Source: Clostridium sp. 1001271B_151109_B4
GTDB lineage: Bacteria; Bacillota; Clostridia; Clostridiales; Clostridiaceae
DNA: 64,000 nucleotides
Direction: 5' to 3'
Assembly: GCF_015670405.1 (NCBI RefSeq)
Contig: NZ_JADPBQ010000017.1
Coordinates: 1-64,000, forward strand
Shown in pieces: positions 35,954 through 45,132 of this stretch (the stretch's first letter is position 1; each line of letters begins with the position of its first letter). Position numbers and translations under genes: made by a program. The notes under the pieces were generated by a model, which saw only the letters and a program-made list of their open reading frames with translations, searched no databases and was not told the origin of the DNA.

Positions 35954-38188
35954 ATGATGAAAGAACAATGGAATGATTTCAAAACAGGTTCATGGACAAA
36001 AAGTATTGACGTAAGAAACTTTATTCAAACTAACTACACTGCATATGAAGGTGATGATAGCTTCTTAGCTGGAGCTACTGAAGCTACAACTAAGCTTTGG
36101 GCTGAAGTTAGTGAATTATTCAAAAAAGAAAGAGAAAATGGTGGAGTATTAGACGTAGATACAGAAACTGTATCTGGAATTAATGAATACAACCCTGGTT
36201 ATATTGACCAAGCTTTCGAAAAAATTGTTGGTGTACAAACTGACGCTCCATTAAAGAGAGCAGTTATGCCATACGGCGGTATCAGAATGGCTGAAAATGC
36301 TGCTAAAGCTTATGGGTACGAAGTAAGCCCAAAAATTTCTGAAATATTTACTAAATATAGAAAAACTCATAACCAAGGAGTTTTCGATGCTTATACTTCA
36401 GAAATGAGATTAGCTAGAAAATCTGGTGTTATCACTGGTCTTCCAGATGCTTATGGTAGAGGAAGAATCATAGGTGACTACAGAAGAGTTGCTTTATACG
36501 GTGTTGATAGATTAATCGAAGATAAAAATGCTCAAAAATTATCTTTAGAAGTTAAAACTATAGATGAAGATGTAATCAGATTAAGAGAAGAAATCTCTGA
36601 TCAAATTGTTGCATTAAACGAATTAAAAGGACTAGCTGCTACTTACGGATTTGATATATCACAACCAGCTACTAACGCTAAAGAAGCTATCCAATGGTTA
36701 TACTTTGGATTCTTAGGAGCTATCAAAGACCAAAACGGTGCTGCGATGTCTTTAGGAAGAACTTCTACATTCTTAGATATCTATATCGAAAGAGATTTAA
36801 GAAATGGTGTTATAACTGAAGAAGAAGCTCAAGAATTAATGGACCACTTCGTAATGAAGTTAAGATTAGTTAAATTCTTAAGAACTCCAGAATACAACGA
36901 TTTATTCTCAGGAGATCCAACTTGGGTTACTGAATCAATCGGTGGTATGGGATTAGATGGTAGAACTTTAGTAACTAAGAACTCATTCAGAATACTTAAC
37001 ACATTATATACTTTAGGACCATCACCAGAACCAAACTTAACTGTTTTATGGTCAACTAGATTACCTCAAGGATTTAAAGATTTCTGTTCTAAGGTTTCTA
37101 TTGATACATCATCAGTTCAATACGAAAATGATGATTTAATGACTCCATACTGGGGAGATGACTACGCTATCGCTTGTTGTGTATCTGCAATGAGAGTTGG
37201 TAAGCAAATGCAATTCTTCGGTGCTAGAGTTAACTTAGCTAAAACTTTACTTTACGCTATAAACGGTGGTAAAGATGAAAAGTACGGAATGCAAGTTGGA
37301 CCTAAGACTGCTCCATTAACTGGTGAATACTTAGATTACAACGAAGTTATGGAAAGATTCGATGTTATGACTGATTGGTTAGCTAACCTTTATGTTAATA
37401 CATTAAATGTTATACACTACATGCATGACAAATATTCATATGAAAAATTACAAATGGCTTTACATGACAGAGACGTATTCAGAACTATGGCTTGTGGTAT
37501 AGCTGGTTTATCAGTTTGTGCTGACTCTATTTCTGCAATCAAATACGCTAAAGTTAAGCCAATAAGAAATGAAGAAGGAATAGCTGTAGATTTCGAAGTT
37601 GAAGGTGATTTCCCTAAATTCGGAAACGACGATGACAGAGTTGATGAAATTGCTGCATGGTTAGTTGAAAGCATGATGAATAAGATCAGACAAAACAAGA
37701 CTTACAGAAATGCTTACCACACTCAATCAGTATTAACAATCACTTCAAACGTTGTTTACGGTAAGAAGACTGGTACTACTCCATGTGGAAGAAAAGCTGG
37801 AGAACCATTCGCACCAGGAGCTAACCCAATGCACGGAAGAGACTGTAGCGGATCATTAGCATCATTAAACTCAGTTGCTAAACTTCCTTACGAACATTCA
37901 CAAGATGGTGTTTCTAATACATTCTCAATCGTTCCAGATGCATTAGGAAAAACACCTGAAAACAGAATCCACAACTTAGGTACTATGATGGATGGATACT
38001 TCTCTCAAGGTGCTCAACACTTAAACGTAAATGTATTTAATAGAGAAACTTTATTAGATGCTATGGATCACCCAGAAGAATATCCACAATTAACTATCAG
38101 AGTTTCTGGATATGCTGTTAACTTCATTAAATTAACAAGAGAACAACAATTAGACGTTATAAACAGAACATTCCACAAATCAATGTAA
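35954..38188 (+). CDS. pflB: Pyruvate formate-lyase (formate C-acetyltransferase)
   Basis: The 744-residue glycyl-radical enzyme splits pyruvate with CoA into acetyl-CoA and formate without using ferredoxin. The two catalytic cysteines are adjacent (IACCVSAM, Cys408-Cys409) and the radical glycine is in RVSGYAV (about 719). Length is normal. The many TAC/AAC/TTC codons, unlike its neighbours, point to high expression. AAGAGGCG precedes the ATG pair at 35954/35957. The activating enzyme gene pflA, usually adjacent, is absent here. Confidence 0.97.
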   Translation: MMKEQWNDFKTGSWTKSIDVRNFIQTNYTAYEGDDSFLAGATEATTKLWAEVSELFKKERENGGVLDVDTETVSGINEYNPGYIDQAFEKIVGVQTDAPLKRAVMPYGGIRMAENAAKAYGYEVSPKISEIFTKYRKTHNQGVFDAYTSEMRLARKSGVITGLPDAYGRGRIIGDYRRVALYGVDRLIEDKNAQKLSLEVKTIDEDVIRLREEISDQIVALNELKGLAATYGFDISQPATNAKEAIQWLYFGFLGAIKDQNGAAMSLGRTSTFLDIYIERDLRNGVITEEEAQELMDHFVMKLRLVKFLRTPEYNDLFSGDPTWVTESIGGMGLDGRTLVTKNSFRILNTLYTLGPSPEPNLTVLWSTRLPQGFKDFCSKVSIDTSSVQYENDDLMTPYWGDDYAIACCVSAMRVGKQMQFFGARVNLAKTLLYAINGGKDEKYGMQVGPKTAPLTGEYLDYNEVMERFDVMTDWLANLYVNTLNVIHYMHDKYSYEKLQMALHDRDVFRTMACGIAGLSVCADSISAIKYAKVKPIRNEEGIAVDFEVEGDFPKFGNDDDRVDEIAAWLVESMMNKIRQNKTYRNAYHTQSVLTITSNVVYGKKTGTTPCGRKAGEPFAPGANPMHGRDCSGSLASLNSVAKLPYEHSQDGVSNTFSIVPDALGKTPENRIHNLGTMMDGYFSQGAQHLNVNVFNRETLLDAMDHPEEYPQLTIRVSGYAVNFIKLTREQQLDVINRTFHKSM

Positions 38189-38207
38189 TTTGTTTATAAT
38201 ATTAAAC

Positions 38208-38242
38208 AGAGCTTATTGCATATGCAATAAGCTCTTATTTTT
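38208..38242. terminator. Bidirectional terminator between pflB and the phosphoesterase
   Basis: A 28-base perfect palindrome (38208-38235) followed by a T run on the plus strand. Confidence 0.85.
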
Positions 38243-39078
38243 TAAATTAAATCAACAATTACCAAATCTGGCCTATTGAATAGTCTCAATGGAAATCCAC
38301 TATTACCTAGCCCTCTACTAACTACTAATTTATTTCTTTCTCCATATACTCCTTTATAATACTTTGGTAAAATCCCTTGACCTGGTGCAAATAATCCCCC
38401 TATAAATGGTAGTATAAATTGCCCTCCATGGGCATGACCTGAAAACATAATATCAAAATTATATTTGTTATATGAATATTCTCCTACAGCTTTAAAGTTT
38501 TCAGGATAATGTGATAAAACAAGCTTAGTTCCATCCTTCTTTTCTAACTCTTCAAATAGCTCTTTATAATTATCATAGTAATATTTGCTATTTATTTTAT
38601 TATAAAACATTTCACCGTCATCTTGTCTTCTTTCTACCAAGCCTAATATATGCACCTTATTTCTATTTAAATATAATTCTTTAATTTCATTATTTAATAC
38701 AATAATCTTTCCATTATCAAGCTTTTCCAATATTTCTTCAATTTTTTCAGTTCTCATTTCATTATTTCCTGGTATATATACTACTGGAATAATTTTATTT
38801 AGCTCTACTAAAAAAGCTATTATTTTATCCATATTTTTCAAACTTGAATCTATCATATCTCCTGTTGCAAATATAATATCAGGTTTTTTATTAATTATAA
38901 CTTTTCTTAACCTATTATTATTCTTTCCAAACTCTTTACTATGTAAATCTGAAAGATGTATTATTCTTATTTTTTCATTTACATTACACTTTATACTTAT
39001 ATTTGTTGTATCAAAAACATTATTTTCATAATAGCAAAACATTATTATTATAAATACTAATATTACAATTATCTCCAT
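38242..39078 (-). CDS. Membrane-anchored metallophosphoesterase (YkuE/YaeI-like)
   Basis: The 278-residue calcineurin-like hydrolase has one N-terminal membrane helix. All metal-binding motifs appear in order: IIHLSDLHSKEFG, IIFATGDMID, YIPGNNEM, LVLSHYPE and FSGHAHGGQ. YkuE-type relatives dephosphorylate lipid or wall-linked substrates at the membrane, but the substrate here is unknown. It is a single gene; GGAGAGAAGTA precedes the ATG. Confidence 0.88.
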   Translation of the reverse strand: MEIIVILVFIIIMFCYYENNVFDTTNISIKCNVNEKIRIIHLSDLHSKEFGKNNNRLRKVIINKKPDIIFATGDMIDSSLKNMDKIIAFLVELNKIIPVVYIPGNNEMRTEKIEEILEKLDNGKIIVLNNEIKELYLNRNKVHILGLVERRQDDGEMFYNKINSKYYYDNYKELFEELEKKDGTKLVLSHYPENFKAVGEYSYNKYNFDIMFSGHAHGGQFILPFIGGLFAPGQGILPKYYKGVYGERNKLVVSRGLGNSGFPLRLFNRPDLVIVDLI

Positions 39079-39288
39079 TACTTCTCTCCTTTAGCAATAT
39101 AATATAACTATTATAGTCTATATAATTATAAGATACTAATAATAAAAAGCAACTTTTTATTATTAATATTTAATAAATATTAATTTAAAGTTCAAAATTG
39201 AAACTTTTATTATCATTAATTAGAAGTATTAAAATAATACTTCTTTCTATTCATATTTTACTAATTAGTTTTATTTAATTTCCTCCTA

Positions 39289-39325
39289 AAAAAAATAGGA
39301 ATGAAACACTCTTGTCTCATTCCCA
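39289..39325 (-). terminator. Terminator of nifJ (first copy)
   Basis: GGGAATGAGAC and its near-complement TTTCATTCC pair and are followed by eight T on the minus strand. Confidence 0.8.
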
Positions 39326-39341
39326 TTTAATATAACTATAA

Positions 39342-42300
39342 TTATTCTTGTTCAGCTAATTTTTTTAATTCTGCATATTTTTGTCTAGCATGTTCTTCTG
39401 TCATTTGGAATAATTCTTCCGCTTGTTCTGGGAACTGCTTAGCAATTGCAGAGTATCTTACTTGATCCATTATGAAGTCTCTAAAGCTTCCTTGTGGCTC
39501 TTTAGAATCTAAGATAAATGGATTCTTTCCTTGTTCCTTTAATTCTGGATTAAATCTGTATAAATGCCAGTATCCAGCCTTAACTGCTTCATCCATGTTT
39601 CTTATAGAGAATCCCATTCCCTTCTTTAATCCATGACTGATACAAGTTGAGTAAGCAATAATGATTGATGGTCCATTATGTGCTTCTGCTTCAAGCATTG
39701 CTTTAACTACTTGGTTCTTATCAGCACCAATAGCTACTTGTGCAACATAAACATTTCCATAAGACATCATCATTCTTCCTAAGTCTTTCTTCTTAGTCTT
39801 CTTACCTGAAGCTGCTAATTTTGCCATAGCTGCAGCAGGAGTTGATTTAGAAGATTGTCCACCAGTGTTAGAGTAAATTTCTGTATCAAATACTAATACA
39901 TTTACATCTTGTCCTGATGCTAATACATGATCTAATCCACCGTATCCGATATCATAAGCCCAACCGTCTCCTCCAAGGATCCATTGTGATCTCTTAACTA
40001 GGAAATCAGCTCTTTCTTTAATTTCTTCAACTAATACTTTTGCTTCTTTATTTTCAATGTTATTTTCAGCTAAAATAGCTTCAACTTCTCTTGAATGAAC
40101 TTTTGAAAGTTCTCCGTTATCTTTATTTTCTAACCAATTCTTGAATACTTCTTTATATTCTTCAGCTATATCCATAGAAATTAAGCTTTCCATATTTGAA
40201 GCTATTTTCTTTCTCATTTGATCAGCTGCTAAGAACATACCATATCCAAACTCAGCATTATCTTCAAATAATGAGTTAGCCCAAGCTGGTCCCTTACCTT
40301 CATGGTTCTTAGTATATGGTGTTGAAGGTGCTGAACCCCCCCATATTGATGAACATCCAGTTGCATTAGCAATCATCATTCTATCACCGAATAATTGTGT
40401 TGCTAATTTAATATATGCAGTTTCACCACAACCAGCACATGCTCCTGAGAACTCGATAAGTGGTTGCTTGAATTGACTATCCTTAACTGTTTTACCTGTA
40501 GTTAAGTGTTCTTTGTTTGATACTTCTTTTGATACTGAGAATTCCCAGTTTGCAACTTCTGTTTCTACTTGAGTACCAAGTGGTTTCATTTCTAATGCCT
40601 TACCTGGTGCTGGACAAATATCAACACAGTTATTACATCCAGTACAATCTAATGTACTTACTTGAATTCTGTAGTTTAATCCAGCTAATGTTTTACCAGT
40701 AGCTTTCTTAGTTTCAAATCCAGCTGGCGCTTTTGCTAATTCTTCATCATTTACTAGAACTGGTCTAATACATGCATGTGGACAAACGAAAGCACATTGA
40801 TTACATTGAATACATTTTGACATATTCCACTCTGGAACCTCTGTAGCAACACCTCTTTTTTCGTATGCTGCAGTTCCTGCTGGGAATGTACCATCTTCTA
40901 ATCCATTAAACGCACTTACTGGTAATTTATCTCCCTCTAAAGCATTCATTGGATTCATTATATTCTTAACGAAATCCGTTACTTCTTTAGTTTCTACTTT
41001 AGCTTCTTCACTAGCAGTCTTCCAGCTTTCTGGTACATTTATTTTAACTAATGAATTCATACCAGCTTCAACAGCTTCGTAGTTCATGTTAACTACTTTG
41101 TCACCCTTCTTACCGTAAGCCTTCTTAATTGAAGCTTTTAAGTATTCAGTAGCTTCTTCTTCAGGTATAATTTCTGCTAATTTAAAGAATGCAGATTGCA
41201 TTATCATATTAATTCTTCTACCTAATCCTATTTCAGAAGCGATCTTAGTTGCATTAACTGTGTAGAAGTTTATTTCATTTTCAGCTATGTATTTCTTCAT
41301 CTTAGCTGGTAATTTTCTTTCAATTTCTTCTTCGCTCCAAATTGTATTTAATACGAAGTTTCCACCCTTTTTAAGTCCCTTTAATAAATCATATTGATTT
41401 ACATAAGCTTGTACGTGACATGCTATGTAATCTGCTTCATCAATAAGGTAAGTTGATCTTATTGGTGTATCTCCAAATCTTAAGTGAGACATAGTTACCC
41501 CACCAGATTTCTTTGAGTCATATGCAAAATAAGCTTGTACGTATTTATCTGTATTTTCACCGATAATTTTTATAGCTTGCTTATTAGCTCCAACTGTACC
41601 ATCTGATCCTAATCCCCAGAACTTACATCTAACTGTTCCTGGTGTTGCTATTCTTAATTCTTCTTCTACCGGAATTGAAGTGAAAGTAACATCATCTTCA
41701 ATACCTACTGTAAAGAAGTTCTTAGAATTTTCTTTCTTTAAGTTATCAAATATAGCTTTGATATCAGATGGTGTTACATCTTTAGAAGCTAATCCATAAC
41801 GTCCACCAACTATCTTAGGTGCATTTTCTTTTCCATAGAATGCAGAACATACATCTAGGTATAATGGTTCACCATTACATCCTGGTTCTTTTGTTCTATC
41901 AATTACACAAATCTTTTCTACTGATTGTGGTATAACCTTTAATAAATGTTCTACTGAGAATGGTCTGAATAAGTGAACTTTAACTAATCCATACTTTTCC
42001 CCTCTAGCATTTAATTCATCTATAGTTTCTTCTATAGCTTCAGTTACTGAACCCATAGCAACAATTATCTCTTTAGCATCTTCTGCACCGTAGTAATTGA
42101 ATAATCCATAGCTTCTTCCTGTCTTTTCTTCCATTTTAGCCATATATTCTTCAACTATTGGAATTATATCGTTATAGAATTTATTAGAAGCTTCTCTTGT
42201 TTGGAAGTAAATATCTGAGTTTTGAGCTGTTCCTCTTGTAACAGGGTTGTTTGGAGTTAATGCTCTATTTCTAAACTCTTTTAAAGCTTCTCTATCTAAC

Positions 42301-42881
42301 ATTTCTGCATAATCTTCATAATCTAAAACTTCAACTTTTTGAATTTCATGAGATGTTCTAAATCCATCAAAGAAGTTTACGAAAGGTAATCTTCCTTTTA
42401 TAGCTGCAAGATGAGATACTGGAGCTAAGTCAGCAACTTCTTGTACTGATCCAGCTGCAAGCATAACACATCCTGTCATTCTTGCTGCCATAACATCTTG
42501 ATGATCCCCAAATATTGATAATGCTTGAGATGCTATTGCTCTAGCACTTACATGGAATACACCTGGTAATAATTCTCCTGCTACCTTGTACATGTTTGGT
42601 AACATAAGTAATAAACCTTGTGATGCAGTAAAAGTAGTTGTTAATGCACCAGCTTGAAGTGAACCGTGGAACGCACCAGCAGCTCCTGCTTCTGATTGCA
42701 TTTCTACAACATTAACTGTTTGTCCAAAAATATTTTTCCTCCCTTGAGCAGACCATTCATCAACAACCTCTGCCATTGTAGTAGATGGAGTTATAGGGAA
42801 TATTGCGGCTACATCTGTAAACGCATATGCTACGTGAGCAGCAGCTGTATTACCATCAATAGTCATCATTTTCTTTGCCAT
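39342..42881 (-). CDS. nifJ: Pyruvate:ferredoxin oxidoreductase, first copy
   Basis: The 1179-residue single-chain enzyme oxidises pyruvate to acetyl-CoA and CO2 and reduces ferredoxin. Domains run: pyruvate-binding ([26 protein letters not shown]-type start), transketolase-like domain 2, gamma domain ([14 protein letters not shown]), two [4Fe-4S] sets ([16 protein letters not shown] and [16 protein letters not shown]), and the TPP domain with the proximal cluster ([37 protein letters not shown]). Codon choice suggests strong expression. AGAAGGTATATTATC precedes the ATG. A second, similar gene lies at 55124-58639. Confidence 0.97.
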   Translation of the reverse strand: [1179 protein letters not shown]

Positions 42882-42916
42882 GATAATATACCTTCTTTCA
42901 TTATCCTAAAAGTTTT

Positions 42917-42953
42917 TTAAATAATAATTGTTATTTAATAATAATTATTATAC
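42917..42953. promoter_or_regulatory. AT palindrome / PerR-like box at the nifJ promoter
   Basis: On the minus strand GTATAATAATTATTA (42939-42953) matches the PerR box TTATAATNATTATAA at all but two defined positions and overlaps a TATAAT -10. The plus strand reads TTAAATAATAATTGTTATT, exactly as upstream of pflB. From here to about 43225 only AT-rich sequence was seen. Confidence 0.55.
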
Positions 42954-43225
42954 TTCATTTTTATTTTTTTTCTAGTACTTTTCCTAGAAATATTTTTAGT
43001 ATAATTTTGTAATCTTTTGTCACTTATTAGTATAATAAGATATTTCTATTTCTTCAATAGAAAAATACCATCTTTATACATTTAATTTTTAAATAACAAT
43101 TAAAAGATTTTCTAATCATTTTATATTGAATTATTAAAATCCAACTAAATTAAATTAGATATTTTAACTATTCATAATATTACTCTTTATGTCTATATTC
43201 TACAAGAAGGCACTTTTTTTATATA

Positions 43226-43245
43226 TAGTATCAAAAAAGATACTA
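43226..43245. promoter_or_regulatory. Probable autoregulatory operator of the HxlR regulator
   Basis: A perfect inverted repeat, TAGTATC-N6-GATACTA, lies 67 bases before the HxlR start. HxlR-family regulators such as YodB bind inverted repeats of the TACTATT type, so this fits. Confidence 0.55.
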
Positions 43246-43311
43246 AGTATATAGTTTTACCCCTTTATTTATGTTATTATTTATAATTGTACGAATAAAG
43301 GAGGTTTTATC

Positions 43312-43677
43312 ATGAATAAAATACTTACTTTTCATAATGATTGCAGACTTAATAATCGTTGTGCTAAATATCAAACATGCCCAATGGTACTTGTTCATAA
43401 AATATTATCTGGAAAGTGGAAAATTTTAATCTTATGGTATTTAAGTAATGATAATTTAAGATTTAGCGAATTAAAGCGTAAATTACCAGATACAACTCAA
43501 AAAATGCTAACTAATCAATTAAGAAGTTTAGAAGAAGACAATCTTATATTTAGAAAAGTCTATCCTGTTGTTCCACCTAAAGTAGAATATGGGCTTACTG
43601 ATATCGGCAAAAAAATAATTCCTCTTCTTGAATCTATGTATTCATATGGAGTTGAATACTCTAATACTAGAAATTAA
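43312..43677 (+). CDS. HxlR-family regulator with three N-terminal cysteines
   Basis: The 121-residue winged-helix regulator has CPMVLVHKILSGKWKILILWYL, read in parts as TCPMVLVHKIL and GKWKILILWYL, then RFSELKRKLPDTTQKMLTNQL, the standard HxlR core. Three cysteines (11, 17, 23) precede or open the core; redox-sensing HxlR proteins such as HypR and YodB use N-terminal Cys. It lies between the divergent nifJ and the downstream fprA, both pyruvate/oxygen-related genes, which supports an oxidant- or electrophile-sensing role. AAAGGAGGTTTTATC precedes the ATG. A terminator follows. Confidence 0.85.
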   Translation: MNKILTFHNDCRLNNRCAKYQTCPMVLVHKILSGKWKILILWYLSNDNLRFSELKRKLPDTTQKMLTNQLRSLEEDNLIFRKVYPVVPPKVEYGLTDIGKKIIPLLESMYSYGVEYSNTRN

Positions 43678-43678
43678 A

Positions 43679-43724
43679 AAAACTAGCTAACAAGCAATTA
43701 TAGTTGAGTTAGCTAGTTTTTTTT
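43679..43724 (+). terminator. Terminator of the HxlR gene
   Basis: AAAACTAGCTAAC and GTTAGCTAGTTTT arms (offset by a small bulge) followed by T. Confidence 0.75.
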
Positions 43725-43801
43725 ACTTGTAATCTATTAAGATTTTATTGCAAATACTAAAATAAATTTATTAAAACACTATACTTGTCCTCGTTTATTT
43801 A

Positions 43802-43837
43802 TTGACAATAATTATTGATAGATTATAATTATTATTA
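43802..43837 (+). promoter_or_regulatory. fprA promoter with PerR-like box
   Basis: TTGACA (43802-43807), a 16-base spacer and TATAAT (43824-43829) form a near-ideal promoter. TTATAATTATTATTA (43823-43837) covers the -10 and differs from the PerR box at only one defined position. In Clostridium acetobutylicum fprA genes belong to the PerR regulon, which fits. Confidence 0.7.
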
Positions 43838-43882
43838 TAGACCATATAGTATTTAATAATAAATAAAAAAGGAGATTTTTAC

Positions 43883-45094
43883 ATGTCTAATACATTCAAA
43901 ATAACTCAAGACCTATTTTGGGTGGGAGCACTTGACCCAAACCTAAGAATTTTTGACATAATAATGGAAACTAAATTTGGAACATCTTACAACTCTTATC
44001 TTTTACAGGGCTCTGATGGAATTGCATTGTTTGAAACTGTAAAAGAAAAATTCTTTGATGAACACTTAGATAAAATTCGCTCTATTGTGAATTTAGAAGA
44101 TATAAATTATGTTGTTGTTAATCATACAGAACCTGATCATGCTGGATCAGTTGAAAAAATACTTGAATATGCTCCTAATGCAACTGTAGTTGGAAGTACT
44201 TTAGCTATTAAATATTTAAGTGAAATTATTAATAAACCTTTCAAAAGTAAGATAGTTAAAGATGGGGAAACATTATCTTTAGGTAATAAAACTTTAAAAT
44301 TCATTAGTGCTCCTCAATTACATTGGCCTGATACAATGTACACATATGTAATTGAAGATGAAACATTAATTACTTGTGATTCTTTTGGTGCTCATTATTG
44401 TGATGAACGTATTTTAAAAAGTTCAATTGAAGATAGTAAAGAAGATGACTATATAGAAGCTTATAATTATTATTTCAGAATGATTATGGGACCTTTTAAA
44501 CCTTTTATGATTAAAGCAATGGATAAAATCAAAGATTTAAATTTAAAATATATTTGTCCTGGACATGGATTAGTATTAGATGATACTAATATTGAAAAGT
44601 TTATAAATCTTTATAGAGAATGGTGTCAACCAACAAAAAGAGAGAAACAAAGTATAGTAATACCTTATGTTACTGCCTACGGATATACTGAAAAAATTGC
44701 TAAGGAAATAAAAAGAGGTATTGAAGCTTCAAGCTTTGATGTTGATATTTTAATGTACAACTTAGTTACGGCAGACATGAATGAAGTATTAAATGAAATC
44801 AATCAATGCAGCGGTTTATTACTAGGTTCTCCTACATTATTATGTGATACTTTACCACAAATATGGACTATTTTATCTTCATTAAATCCAGTCATTCATA
44901 AGGGATTACCAGCAAGTTGCTTTGGATCATATGGTTGGAGTGGAGAAGCTCTTAAAAATATTAATGAAAGATATAAACAACTTAAATTTAACGTAGTATG
45001 TGAACCACTAGGTATACTATTTAAACCTAGCGAAGAAAACTTAAAGGCTGCTTATGATTTTGGATTAGAATTCGCTAATAAAGTTTTAAAATAA
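43883..45094 (+). CDS. fprA: Flavodiiron protein FprA (A-type flavoprotein)
   Basis: The 403-residue enzyme reduces O2 to water (or NO to N2O) and protects anaerobes. The N-terminal metallo-beta-lactamase domain holds the diiron ligands (VNHTEPDHAG, the His in APQLHWPDT, the Asp in CDSFGAH, the His in CPGHG). The C-terminal flavodoxin domain (about 255-400) starts VIPYVTAYGYTEKIA and binds FMN. It has no C-terminal rubredoxin, so electrons come from a separate carrier. GGAGATTTTTAC precedes the ATG. Confidence 0.95.
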   Translation: MSNTFKITQDLFWVGALDPNLRIFDIIMETKFGTSYNSYLLQGSDGIALFETVKEKFFDEHLDKIRSIVNLEDINYVVVNHTEPDHAGSVEKILEYAPNATVVGSTLAIKYLSEIINKPFKSKIVKDGETLSLGNKTLKFISAPQLHWPDTMYTYVIEDETLITCDSFGAHYCDERILKSSIEDSKEDDYIEAYNYYFRMIMGPFKPFMIKAMDKIKDLNLKYICPGHGLVLDDTNIEKFINLYREWCQPTKREKQSIVIPYVTAYGYTEKIAKEIKRGIEASSFDVDILMYNLVTADMNEVLNEINQCSGLLLGSPTLLCDTLPQIWTILSSLNPVIHKGLPASCFGSYGWSGEALKNINERYKQLKFNVVCEPLGILFKPSEENLKAAYDFGLEFANKVLK

Positions 45095-45095
45095 A

Positions 45096-45131
45096 AAATA
45101 AGGCTGATGTTAAGTATCAGCCTTATTTTTT
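45096..45131. terminator. Bidirectional terminator between fprA and the Ca-ATPase
   Basis: AATAAGGCTGATA pairs with TATCAGCCTTATT across a short loop, with A and T runs outside. Confidence 0.85.
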
Positions 45132-45132
45132 A

